Origin: Torymus aiolomorphi
Taxonomy: Eukaryota > Arthropoda > Insecta > Hymenoptera > Torymidae
Length of the DNA stretch: 64,000 bases
Assembly: GCA_036365515.1 (NCBI GenBank)
Contig: CM070876.1
Span: forward strand, 128,471,894-128,535,893
Direction: 5' to 3'
The position numbers were made by a program, and so were the translations under genes. Below are positions 45,567 through 57,091 of this stretch, one piece after another. The notes beneath the pieces are model-generated. The model saw only the letters and a program-made list of their open reading frames with translations. It was not told where the DNA came from and searched no databases. The first letter of the stretch is position 1. The number at the start of each line of letters is the position of its first letter.

Positions 45567-46271
45567 ATGATCTTTCAGGAAATGGACTCGTCGTACGAGT
45601 GGACGCCAGCCCTAGCGATAGGGAGAGCCGCCCACCAGGCACGACCCCTTCAACCACCGCCAATGCCGCGACAAGTGGGCAGAGGACGCGCTCAAAGGAG
45701 AGCGCAGTTCCCTCCGCCACCGCCCGGGTTAGCAGCGAACTACTGCCTGCCCGCCGCCGGGGTCGCTCCCCCAAACCCCCTCAGCTTCCGGGGAGGGTTC
45801 GAGGTCTCCCCATTGCCACCTCCGATGCCGAGCCTAACCGGCCGAGGCCGCACCCTACCGCTGCCGCTCCTGCCCCAGCTCGCACCGCTACAGCCCTGCG
45901 CCGAGGCCCAGGTCGGCCGCGCAAGGTCCAGCTCTAGTAGCTGCAGCGAGGAGAGGCCGCTGCCACGCCCAGCAGAGCAAGACTGGACAGACGCAGTGGG
46001 GCCTGAACCACCAAGGGAGTGGCTGGCAGGAGACGGGGGACCGCCGAGAGAACGGCCATCGCCGACCCGCACCCGACCGTCGCATGAGGCCGGCGTAAAA
46101 AGGCTCGGCTGCTGGAATTGCGGAGAATTTGGTCACAGCTGGATCCACTGCCCCCAGCCGCGCATAAGAGTCTGCTACATGTGTGGTCGAGAGGGGGTCA
46201 GTGTGGCCACCTGCTCCAGCTGTTGCCAAACCTGGGGCCAGCGTCAGCTGGAACGCCTAGGCAAGAAGTAG
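45567..46271 (+). CDS. Extra ORF after pol in copy B: Pro-rich protein with nucleocapsid-like zinc array
   Basis: A 234-codon frame begins 56 bp after the pol stop. An in-frame TAG at 45540 makes the ATG at 45567 the likely start. Residues 1-110 are Pro/Arg-rich; 120-175 are Ser, Pro and Arg-rich. Residues 182-195 form a CCHC knuckle (CWNCGEFGHSWIHC). Residues 203-219 form C-x2-C-x9-C-x2-C (CYMCGREGVSVATCSSC), followed by QTWGQRQLERLGKK. The same two-part array, with identical internal spacing, ends the element's own Gag. There is no signal peptide or membrane segment, so it is not an env. An RNA- or nucleic-acid-binding role is inferred from the knuckles only. The pol frame is also open here (to about 45937) and contains AT-hook-like GRPRK, so the N-terminal half is frame-ambiguous. 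Confidence 0.72.
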   Translation: MIFQEMDSSYEWTPALAIGRAAHQARPLQPPPMPRQVGRGRAQRRAQFPPPPPGLAANYCLPAAGVAPPNPLSFRGGFEVSPLPPPMPSLTGRGRTLPLPLLPQLAPLQPCAEAQVGRARSSSSSCSEERPLPRPAEQDWTDAVGPEPPREWLAGDGGPPRERPSPTRTRPSHEAGVKRLGCWNCGEFGHSWIHCPQPRIRVCYMCGREGVSVATCSSCCQTWGQRQLERLGKK

Positions 46272-46973
46272 GTCCAGCTGCAGCGGTAGCCTACCGAAAG
46301 GGATATGTATGCGTAGTGTCGGTAGGGAGAGCTTAAAGCAATAAAGCAGCCTCCTTACCTCATCGAGATGATTTTTCATTTATCTTACCTATCCCCTTCC
46401 ATTTGATTTCCTAAGTAAAAGAGAGACGTTCTCTCACCAGCAAGCGTGAAGCAGGTCGCAATGAAATAACATAATTCAGAGAGAGAAATTCGTGAATCGT
46501 TGGCTAAATTGGTTTATTCGCGATCGAATCAGCATGCAATTTTAGGTTGCCAGAACGTAGCTCTAAAGGGAGCAGTAGCCTAAAGGATCGGCCAGGTAAG
46601 GTGCTGTTGCAGCATAAAAATTAAATTCCTTATACTATTGTAATTTCTGAGTGAATGGAGATGTTGGAGTGTGATGTGGAAGCTCGCGATCGGTTTCGGT
46701 ACCTGCGAATGATTGTATATTAAAGTCACAGGCGCCAGGTTGCTAGAGCTAGGAGATACACTCACCGAGTTACTCTACACAGATCCACACGTTAGCCTCG
46801 CTGAAGAAGAAGAAGTTAAGAGGACACGAACAAATACACTCACCCCGCTGTAGCTAATGCCGATTAGCTTAGAGTAAATTAGCTAGAGCGAATGAGCTGT
46901 AATAAGAGATAATAGTCATTAGTAAACGTGCGAAGGTATTCCGCCGAAAATTACGAGTTTAGGAGGGGGGAGT
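46272..46973 (+). other. 3' noncoding region and polypurine tract of copy B
   Basis: About 700 bp without a supported gene. It ends in the polypurine tract AGGAGGGGGGAG at 46961-46972, directly before the 3' LTR, the expected plus-strand priming site. Confidence 0.8.
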
Positions 46974-48079
46974 TGTGACACGGCAAATTGCCTGTCACTG
47001 AAGGCAGAGCGCTTAGGCAGATACACGGCGGTCGCGGCGTGCGCCGACTCGGCTCGCGACGTCATACACACACATGTGCGCGCCCGCATCTCCCCAACTG
47101 CGGTCCTCTGTGCACACCTACCTACGTGCGCACGGTCTCTCCAGCTACCCATGTCTAGGCGTGCACCTTTCCAACAGGGTTTCCCTCCCGTCTAGCTCGG
47201 CCAAGGAGTCGACCAGCCACAGCTGCAGCGAGGACAAGCTATAGCTGAAGCGGCAGCGGCTATCGCTCTCCCTGCTGCTGACAGGAGCAGCCGACGCCAG
47301 CCAGGAGAGAGAGAGAGAGAGAGAGAGAGAGGGCCGAGCCGTATGCGGAAGTCCGGCCGACGGCGCGTGCGAGCACCGACAGCCGAGAAGGACTGCTTGC
47401 GCGCGCCGCAGTAAAGAAGACGGCCGATCGGGGAACTGCGCCGCAGCGGAGAGCGAGCACGCCGGCCGGCATTTTAACGTTCTGTCGCCTACCGCCGTGC
47501 CGCGTGTGCGAAAAGGGAGTTGCTCCGCTGTGTCAAGCGTGCTACCGCGTGCCTCGACGCCGACTCACTCGAGGTGTTGCGCCTGTCGTCGCTGCAGACC
47601 GCCTACGCCGCACCGTCGCAGTGCCGTGCCCTGGTGGCATCCGTCGCCGAGAGTGAAAAGGAGAGAGAGCGGACAGCAGCTGCGAATTGCTGCTAGGAGA
47701 GAGAGAGAGAGAGAAAGGTGTTGTAGCAGCATCACGCCCTGGCCGAGGTTTGTCCATAGTGTCTTACCATTTTCCCTCGTTCCCCGCCGTGTGTGTGTGC
47801 GCGTTCGCCGAGAGTCGCGCAACAGTTAAGGACTCGCGCAATAGCTTCAGCTCGAGCTGAAGCTGTAGGAGCAGGGTCTTGGTGGTTTTGCTACCGCCTC
47901 GCGCTAGCCGGCGATTAGCTCGCGGTGCGCTTGACGCACGCACCTGGCGCCCATGTGCATTTAATTGTAGACTTAGTATTTTCTTAGTTAATAAAGTCTT
48001 CTATTAGTTATCCTAGCTTTGGAGTGTACTTTGAGTATTACCCGCGCACCTCTGCCCTGATCCCCAGCAGACTGTGACA
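46974..48079 (+). repeat. 3' LTR of Gypsy copy B
   Basis: Matches 37854-38965 with about 22 substitutions and shorter GA runs; AATAAA at 47990-47995. Ends ACTGTGACA. Confidence 0.95.
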
Positions 48080-48264
48080 TTTTATATTAACTTTTATTTT
48101 ATTGTTTTTAGTAGAAATGTAAATTAATATCTATTTTGATTCCCCTTAGAGGAAGCTTTGCAACAAAAATTGATAAATTTTGTCGGTGACAAAAATTTTC
48201 GAGAAAAAAATGTTCAAAAAGATAGTTTAAGGCGATAATGTTGAAATTTGTCAATTTTGAGAAA

Positions 48265-48342
<78 letters not shown>

Positions 48343-49175
48343 CGTGCGTGCATGCGTGTGTGTGTGTATGTGTGTGTGTGTGTGTGTGTGTCTGTAAACA
48401 CTCGATATCTCGAAAACCATTTCACCTAGTTTCGTCGGACAAAGCTTATTCTCTTGCTCCCGAAAAAATACTCGGTTTTAATTTTTTATCGATTTTCTTT
48501 TTTTTTATAACCAAAAAATCTTTAAACTACCTACGTTTTCTGTTTTTAATTTTCAAATTATCTTTAGTATGTCATGGAAAATGTTCTTATAATTCATAAA
48601 TTAATTTTTCAAAAAATATTTGATTATCGACTCAAAATTTGATTTACTTATTACGCTTATTGAAGATAATATTTGGTATAAATTTCAAGAGATTATCTTC
48701 ATTTGTTTTTGAGAAAAAAATTATTTAAAAAAAAAACGCGTTGTCATTGACACACGATGACAAGAATAAAAACCAATTAATCGTCCTGAAATTTGGTATA
48801 GAGAATAGATTTTTTATATCTTCAAACTGTTCATTGCGCAAAAAAATCGAACTATCACGACCAAAGATATTTGAGGTTGAAAATTTTTTAAAAATATTTT
48901 CGAAAAGCGTTTTTCAGACAATATTTGATAGATAGAGAAACTTTTGTATAATACAATTAATTATTGGCATATAAAAAATTAAAAAGAGGAATAAATACAT
49001 TAGTGATGATGGTCGGATTAGTGTAAGGATCTTTTTATTTAGTTAAAATTAAAAACATGGTTTTCTCAATATAAAAATATTCATCTTGAATTTTATACTT
49101 TCACTTTGCCTTTTTATATGTTTAACATTATTAAACACAGAAAACAGATATTTTCATGATTACGTTATTGTTTAT
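48080..49175. repeat. AT-rich noncoding DNA with (TG)n
   Basis: (TG)n, partly TGCG, occupies about 48270-48392. On either side is AT-rich sequence of the dispersed type (TCTCGAAAACCATTTCACC; ATTTGGTATAAATTTCAAG). No gene is supported. Confidence 0.6.
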
Positions 49176-49345
49176 CTATCTTACAAGTAACCCTACGGAA
49201 GTGTCACTCACCGATTTACCTGAGACTCTGCATACGGCTTCTATATCGAAAAATATGAGACACGTATTTTTTTTTAGCTGCCCATAAAGAGTTTTAAGGT
49301 CGTAAATCACCAATCGTGAATTTTTATACGTGAAATAAGAATATA
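49176..49345 (-). repeat. Copy of a dispersed repeat (second copy at 53990-54165)
   Basis: The minus strand here (CTTAAAACTCTTTATGGGCA ... GGTGAGTGACACTTCCGTAG) matches the plus strand at 53990-54165 over about 165 bp. The small frame across it (70 codons) is not conserved as a full frame in the second copy. Confidence 0.75.
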
Positions 49346-49354
49346 TCATCAGTA

Positions 49355-49908
49355 AATCCATAACTTCGTAACCCTTTTCGTGTTCCAAAAAAAATTTTTT
49401 TTTTTAGCACACCTATGAGACATGTTTTTTCTGGCACATTACACATTATATTATAAGGAAAAACGTTGTTCAATCGAAAACTTTTTGGTGAAATCCATAT
49501 TTTGCTGAGGAAAATGAGCGATTTTTCCTGAATCCACGTAATTCAATGATTTTTGATTATTTTTAGCGATTTTCAAATGCACGTAACTTGGCGCTGAATT
49601 GACCGATTTTAACGATTGACTTGTCCAATTAAAGCTCTTTTTTTACTGTAATCGTTTTTTGTGGAATGTTTGTTGGCCACTTTCATAGCTTGCTATTGGT
49701 TAATCGACAAGGACCGCACTTTTCGTCCATTTTTCCCATGTTAAATTCCCATAAGAAAAATGAAAAGTAGCAAAAAAATGGATGCACCCATAATTTCTTC
49801 TTATAATATAAGGTGTAATGTGCCAAAAAACGTGTCTCATAGGTGTGCTCGGAAAAGAAATTTTCGAACTCGAAAAGGGTCACAAAATTATGAATTTAGT
49901 AAATCCGA
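49355..49908. mobile_element. Foldback/MITE-like element with about 105-bp arms
   Basis: 49355-49465 and the reverse complement of 49797-49908 match: AACCCTTTTCG..., then AGCACACCTATGAGACA and TGGCACATTACAC followed by TTATATTATAAG. The 330-bp centre is noncoding. It abuts the dispersed repeat to the left. Confidence 0.72.
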
Positions 49909-52205
49909 TTTACTCATATACCATATAGCCCAATAATAATAAACATCTTCAAGTTATTTTATCTATTCTACCAAATTGAATATGACACGTAAATTTTGGA
50001 TAATATAAATGATTTTAGACTGATATGCGACCCATAAAATCTATTTTAGGTACATGGTTACCCTTGCAGTCACAGGAGCCAATATATTAGCACCTTTTTT
50101 CTTCTTTTTTTCTTTTTTTATGTAAAATCCTGAAATTTTTTGCATTGTTAGGTAGTATAAAAGACTTAAATTATAAATCGAATAGGACTTTTTATTAATC
50201 CATAATTGTTCATAATTGTTATAAACAAATACACACCAAAAAAAGTTGTTTCTTGAATTTAATTCATAACTAAAACAGTTGAAGAAAAGATCATTTTCAA
50301 TGTATTATTATTGGTAAGAGAAGTAAAGGCAGATTCTATAAACTATTGTTCTTATCACCAGATGTTTGTGTTTATAGTAATGATAATGAAAAGATAATAA
50401 TGGTAATAATTATTACGTGATGTACTACTTTATTTGATTAGTACTAGAAAGATATAACAAGTGAATATTTTTCTTATTCCAATGTTTTGCAGTTGAGCAT
50501 TCGATTCAATAACGAATTATTACTACTATTGCAATTAATATTTTTTTTTAGATTAAATAATTGCATTTTAAGTTTAGTAAAATCTATTATTCCTGAATCG
50601 TATATTATAAATTTATAACGTAATATAGACGATTGTTGCCCTACTCATATTTGCACATATTTTTTAGTTTTCTTTAATTTCTTTACCAAACAAATAATTC
50701 ACTTTCAATAAAAAGAAGTTCATTTAGTATTGCAAAATTTTTGTTGAATAATAAAATAAAAACAATACCACATTAGATTTGTTTTATTCCTAAGCTTTTG
50801 AATGTGGGAGAGACCGGTGCTATAGTTAGACCACTTACTACATTTTCTTTATTTATTTTTTTTGTAACACGGGAACATTGTAATTTAAAAATTATGCTAA
50901 TAATATTGAAAATTTAAATATGAAAATAATACAAAGTGCTACAATTATTAAATAATTAATCATTATAACCTAAATTACGTTTAAAAATAGATAATCATAA
51001 TCTTTTCAAGAATCACTGGAAATTTTCTGGAATATAAAATTTACTCCTGTATATGAGAAAATTTTCAAACTTCCGACTGAAAAATAAAACGAATATTCCT
51101 CGTTCCAATGTACATGACTAACATCGACAGTTTGACAGGTTTTGACCTCTGTTACTCCAATCACGAGATATTAGCATTGTGCCAACCTACCCGTATGCCA
51201 ACTTGCCTCGATCTCCCCTATGCATTAATAAAAAATAGAGCAATTAATAGTTATTTAGATAAAATCGAAAGCAGTTACTTCAATTGAGTTTACATGATTT
51301 TTTCAATAAAAACTATAGTGGTGCAATTATGTGGAATATAGAAACAGTGATAATTTGACAATTTGTTAAAGAAGTTTATCAAAGTTATTCAACAAAATTT
51401 TGTAATAGACGAGAAAGGTGAATAAAAGCTTTTTATTATATTTATTACATATCTCATTTCGTTATTTATTTACTTTTATTGCTAAATAAATATATGAATG
51501 ATTTAAGGGAACTAAAAATTGCATAGTTTTAATAAATATAATTTTTGCATAGTAAAATCATAAAACAAAGAAAATTTAGCATTATTAGCATTCAATTTTA
51601 GGTTTAAGGTGAAAGTCATTCTATTAAATACTTCGAGAAAAAATTATAATAACGTAAATTTTTATAAATAAGAAAAATATAGATATTCTATATCGATATT
51701 GTATCGATATTGTACCAATATTGTATCAATATATTCCGAATATTTAAAAATAACTATGTTTAATAATTAAAGTTTCATCAAATTTTATCTAAAGGTAAAT
51801 ATCTTAATTTAAAAAAAATATTCTTCACGAACAAATTTATTTACTTAAAAAGGATCATCATTAATAAGATCGAAACGTTGCGCAAATAAAATGAATTTAC
51901 TGTTATAAATCATTAACGTCTTATACATTTTTACATTTAATAACATCACGGCCGTCATAAGCTTCATTTTCAAAATTATTTCATTAATAAAGTTTAACGT
52001 ATTATACATTTGTAAAATAACAAATATTTTTTTTCAGAGTTGTAATAAATAATTTTACCCTGTCAAATAATTACAAATTTTCATATTTAATATTATTTAA
52101 AGTTTACAACTTTAATTTTTGCTCTTCATTATTTAATTAGCAATACTACATAAGTACTTAACGATTTTTTTACATTAATTTGTAATATGCATGCATTTAA
52201 AGAAA
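49909..52205. other. AT-rich noncoding DNA
   Basis: About 2.3 kb without a frame, repeat array or RNA gene that I can support. A less AT-rich patch lies at 51120-51230. Confidence 0.5.
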
Positions 52206-52466
52206 TAGTTATTTTCGATACAAGTGCGAAAAAGTGATTTTATCCTCGTGGTGGACGTTTGCGCCCGAGCGAAACAAGGGTGAAAAGGCCACACGAAGAT
52301 ACAACCACTTTCTCACTCGTGTATCAAACATTATTTTTTGACACGACGTGTGACAAGCTTAATCTAGGGCATCTTTTTTTATTAGAGCGTGTGCGAAATC
52401 GAACTTTGCGCACGGAGTGTAAAAAAAATTATTTATTTCAGATACAAGTGTATATTTTGCACAATA

Positions 52467-53759
52467 ATGATCAGTCCTAAGAATGTTTTAACGCTATTAG
52501 GAAAAGCTTTCAATGATTCTCGATTTGACATTCAATCAAATATTACTAAAGAAGAAAAACAGTTTTCGTTAGAGCTTGAAACTTTAATTAAAGATGCAAT
52601 AAATGATAATTTATTTATAGAAACATATGATACGTTAAATTTTGATGAAGAAAGTGTCATTTCTGATGCTTGTGCTATAGAAGAAGAATTTGAAGATGAT
52701 TATAATGTAATAAATAATTTAGAAAGTAGCAAAAAAGTTTTGGTACCAATAGATCTAGATTATAAAACCAATGCTGTTAATTTTTGGCGTTCTGGAAGTA
52801 AAGGACGTCTTAAACTAACTACAGTTAAACATAAGTTTAGAAAAGTCAATAATGTTAAGACATTATATAGATGGGAGAAACAAATTTCTCAAGGAGGAAC
52901 TAGACTTGACAAATTATTGAAAATTTCTGAATATGTGCTAGAACAATTTCAAAATGCGCGAGAAAAATCTCTACCAGTTCATGATTTAGATATAAAGAGA
53001 TGGGCTATTAAATCTAGAGATGATGTTGGTCTATCAAATGAATTATTTACAGCATCTTCAAAGTGGATTTATAAATTTAAACAGCAGCATCGAATTGTAT
53101 CAAGGAAAATTAATAAATTCGTCACTACATCTAGTTTGAAAAATAAAGTAGCATTATCTGAAGAGACTTCGCGATTCACGGATAAAGTTAAATTTGAAAT
53201 TTCACAAATAGGAAGAGATAATGTATATAATACTGATCAGTCGGGTTTTAATCTGGAAATGCGTGCAGGGCGTACATTGTCTTTCAAGGGAACTTTGAAA
53301 ATTGAATCATTGGCGCAATCTTTAAATTCGCTTACTCATAGTTACACGATTCAACCTTTTGTATCTGCAAGTGGAGTTTTAAAATCCCCTTTACTTATAG
53401 TAACACAAGAAAAAAACGGTTATTTCGGACCATTGGTAGAAAAAAATTTATACAAAGCAGAAAATATTATTGTGTTTGCTTCAATATCTGGAAAATTAAC
53501 TTCAAACTTAATAATTAAATGGTATGAAGAAGCTTTTCTACCTAATGTTGGAGAAACTTCCGTTTTGTGTTTAGATTCTTGGTCAGGACAAACTGAAAAA
53601 AAATTTCAAGACGTAATTGCTTGTAATAAGCAAGTGAAAATATTGACAATTCCGGCTGGTACAACAGGAATGATACAACCACTCGATGTATACACCTTTA
53701 GACCATGGACTTCTCATTCTTCAAATCATAAAACCTTTGTAGAGGTCGAGTTCCAGTAG
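52467..53759 (+). CDS. pogo/Tigger-type DDE transposase, probably C-terminally truncated
   Basis: The frame is open from 52389, but the ATG at 52467 (MISPKNVLTLLGKAFNDSRF) is the likelier start because the first 26 codons lie in the end of the terminal repeat and its flank. A CENP-B-like DNA-binding part spans about residues 100-220 (VKHKFRKVNNVKTLYRW; DLDIKRWAIKSRDD; KWIYKFKQQHRIVSRKI). The DDE_1 catalytic core follows: first Asp in YNTDQSGFNLEM, second in VLCLDSWSGQTE, third in IPAGTTGMIQPLDVY. After YTFRPW the sequence no longer looks like the family, and it stops at 53757-53759, so the C-terminus appears replaced by unrelated sequence. The rest is free of stops, suggesting recent activity. 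Confidence 0.82.
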   Translation: MISPKNVLTLLGKAFNDSRFDIQSNITKEEKQFSLELETLIKDAINDNLFIETYDTLNFDEESVISDACAIEEEFEDDYNVINNLESSKKVLVPIDLDYKTNAVNFWRSGSKGRLKLTTVKHKFRKVNNVKTLYRWEKQISQGGTRLDKLLKISEYVLEQFQNAREKSLPVHDLDIKRWAIKSRDDVGLSNELFTASSKWIYKFKQQHRIVSRKINKFVTTSSLKNKVALSEETSRFTDKVKFEISQIGRDNVYNTDQSGFNLEMRAGRTLSFKGTLKIESLAQSLNSLTHSYTIQPFVSASGVLKSPLLIVTQEKNGYFGPLVEKNLYKAENIIVFASISGKLTSNLIIKWYEEAFLPNVGETSVLCLDSWSGQTEKKFQDVIACNKQVKILTIPAGTTGMIQPLDVYTFRPWTSHSSNHKTFVEVEFQ

Positions 53760-53989
53760 ACTACAATAGAAAGAATGATAGTGACCATTCAATGATCTTA
53801 TAAGGTCATTATGATAAAAAAGGGGATCCTATTTAAAATGTCAGATTTTGATCTTCAAATATCCTTGAAAATTGTTTTTCGGTCAAATTGCAGATCATTT
53901 TCAGATTGTCCTTCTTGAACCGTTCAACTTTGGTGAAAGGCAGATTTCGCCTTTGAACCATGCCTTTGAAGCAATTTGCGTGAATAGAT

Positions 53990-54165
53990 TTAATAGGCCT
54001 GCCTTGTATATAAAAATTCACAATTGGCTATCTACAACCTTAAAACTCTTTATGGGCACCTAAAAACATAAAGGTGTCTCATATTTTTCGGTATAAAAAC
54101 CGTGTGCAAAGGCTCAGGAAAATCGGTGAGTGATACTTCCGTAGGGTTACTTGTTAGAGGCAATT
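53990..54165 (+). repeat. Second copy of the 49-kb dispersed repeat
   Basis: Matches the minus strand of 49176-49345 over about 165 bp, including CTTAAAACTCTTTATGGGCA and ACTTCCGTAGGGTTACTTGT. It lies inside the pogo-type element, so it inserted there or was part of it. Confidence 0.75.
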
Positions 54166-54697
54166 TTACTTATTGAACAAAATCACAACATGAAAAAAGC
54201 TTATTTAAATGAAATTGAACTTGATTAATCTTTATCATTGTAGTGACATTCTGATACTATAGAATTGAATGAACCTCTAAATTTGTTAAAGCAGGAAACT
54301 ATGGAATGGAATGAATCACTAGAACTAAATTCAAAAGATAAAGACAAATCATATATTAAAATAACAAATACTTCTTCATACATACATTTTTTAGTCAATA
54401 AAACTATAACATAGCTTGATGAAAAACATCATAATGTTTAAATGAATTCAAAATAAGTGCATTAAGGTTGTATTGGCCGTAAGGTCTCACTTAAAAATTT
54501 AAGACAAATATTTTGGTTGTATAATTTGTCGAAAACACTAATATTCTACAGTACTAAGAGTAAACAAATATGTAAAATGTTTTTTAGAACTATGAAGAAA
54601 ACTTTACATCGGTTTTAGAACATTGTATTGCTCATTTCTTTCACTTTTTAGTATGACTGTACGCCTGATTACACAGTTTTTATGCTACAACTTTAAG

Positions 54698-54899
54698 GCG
54701 ATGTGAGTGCCAGCCGTTACCGACGATTGCAGGGACCCGTTTTTCTCATTCAATTTGGAATTTTAAGAAAATATCGCTCTGGTACGTTATAGTTGACTAT
54801 CAAATCTATAACGTGTCAGAGAGATTTTTTGTCAAAATTCAAAATTGAATAAGAAAAACGGATCCCTGCAATCATCGGTAACTGTGGGCCTCGCATCGC
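54698..54899. repeat. 200-nt hairpin, 95-bp arms
   Basis: Left arm GCGATGTGAGTGCCAGCCGT...ACGTTATAG (to 54792) pairs with the right arm (54806-54899) across a 13-nt loop. Arms keep CGATTGCAGGGACCCGTTTT / CGATGATTGCAGGGATCCG with about 15 percent mismatch. It could be a small MITE or a source of small RNAs. No coding potential. Confidence 0.8.
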
Positions 54900-55380
54900 A
54901 AAAGCAATTCATTTCAATTGCAATCGATTACAAAGGTTTTCTTTTACGTATACACAAATTTACAAGAACTAAACACTATTTTTTTAATTTAATTTTTTCA
55001 ATAACTACGACGAGTCTAGCCATATTCAGAGAATCTCCATAAGAACCCACGTTAATTTTAAACTACAATATCTCGAAAACTAGCACGCAAATCATATTCA
55101 AATTTGGCAGAGATGTTTATAATGATATTATTGATCTACTGACGAAACTTTATTGATCTGACATTATTTTTTACATATAGCCCATACAACCTTAAATAAT
55201 GAATTGAATAATAACATTTCTCTTGTAAATAAAAAATAAACAGTTCATTAATTATGCAGCTTCTTTTGTAACTTAAAAAAAAAAAATCAGCGCGCGAAGC
55301 GGGCGTGTCGAACTCTACTGTATAATAAAAAAAATACTGACATGTTATTATATGTAAATAAGGTTAGGTCGACCAGATAC

Positions 55381-55620
<240 letters not shown>

Positions 55621-57091
55621 CCGGATGTGTCGTAAGAGCTGCAACTGCAAATCGGATGCCGGAAGAAAAAGACTAAAATCTATAAAAGGAAAACGAACAT
55701 AAAATAATTTAGTTGTTTATATCTTTTGAACGAGATAATCTTTTTAAATAAAATCTTTTGATTTGAGTAGAGCAATGAAATGGCTTTCGATTAAGAGTAA
55801 TATGTTCATAGTTAAAACTAACGCAATACGTAATATAAGCGCATCGAATTTCTCGCACACCCACTTCAATGTATATATAGCACGGGTCGCTCCTTCAGGC
55901 TTCTTCTATACTTGCCTCCGGAGCGCTCCCACGCTCCTTGATAATGCAGAATATAAATAGCTATAATCTGTAAAAATTTGAATTCATTCTGTTGGTCAAT
56001 TTTTGAGAAAAATTTGAAAAATGAAAAAATAAGTTTGGGTATGTCCAACGATTACGGGAGTAAAATTGACTTAGTGGCTTCAAAATTCCTTGTAGAGGTA
56101 GATTTTGGATAGCTCTCGGTCGAGTTCTTTGAACAAAATGATTGGTCCATAAATTTCACAGATAGTTGAAATTTTTTTAACCTTCTTTTCAAATCGTAAT
56201 TTCTCGAGAACGAGACTATGTATCAGCTCCAAATTTATAGACTATTTTGTATGCGATATATCGAAGTCTGAGCGGAATAGGGTCGTATCTCGGCATGCGG
56301 ACGAAGTTTATAGGCAATTTTGTGGGTGCTATAGGCAATATAGGGTAAGTGACCACATTAGTGTGCTCTTAAAGCAGACGACAGTTCTTATTAGTGACAC
56401 TTCTTAACTAACGATTTTGAACAAATAATACATCCAACCGAGTAATTTATATGGGATAAATCGTCTTTTTATTATAGTAAAGGTTATTTGCGAATTTTAA
56501 AAGGTTTTGACGATAATATTAGAATCAATTATTTTATTTATTTTTCACACATAATTAAACAACAAATAATACATATTACTTTATTCATATTTAATACGTA
56601 ATTTAAAAATTAGTACTTTTTAACCTTCATAAATTAATTTAATTATAATTATGTAATAAATTGTTACAAAAATTATAAATCTTGTTATTAAAAATTAATT
56701 AAAGGAATCAGCAAATTAAGTTTGAGGAAGCCACGGACCAATGAATTGGCAGCGATTTTTTATGTCTAAAATGAACTATTTTTGATAAAAATTGGGTCAC
56801 TTAGTTTGTAACTCTGTAAATATTTAAGTTACGTAAATGAACTAAAAGTATATAAACCGAGGCGGTAATAGCTTTTTTGAAACTCCGTGCGAGAAGTTCG
56901 ATTTCTCGCACGCTGCGTTAAACGATGCGTGCAAAAATCTCACTTCTTGCACGTCGTGTCAAAAAATACGGTTCGACACTTGTGTGAGAAGTTGATTTTC
57001 TCCTCGTGTGACTTTTTCACCCCCGCTTCGCTCGGGTGCAAACAGTCACACGAGGGGAAAATCAAATCCTCGCACTAGCATCGAAATGTAC

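Larger units (their letters stand above)
37854..48079 (+). mobile_element. Gypsy retrotransposon, copy B (both LTRs, recent)
   Basis: A 10.2-kb element: LTRs of 1112 and 1106 bp (TGTGACA...GTGACA), a tRNA-Lys-type primer site, gag, pol in the -1 frame, an extra zinc-knuckle ORF, a polypurine tract and the 3' LTR. The LTRs differ by about 22 substitutions plus GA-run length (about 2 percent). Flanks read GTTT at the left and TTTT at the right, a one-mismatch candidate for the 4-bp duplication. There is no env. Pol is intact; gag carries five in-frame stops and one frameshift. Confidence 0.95.
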
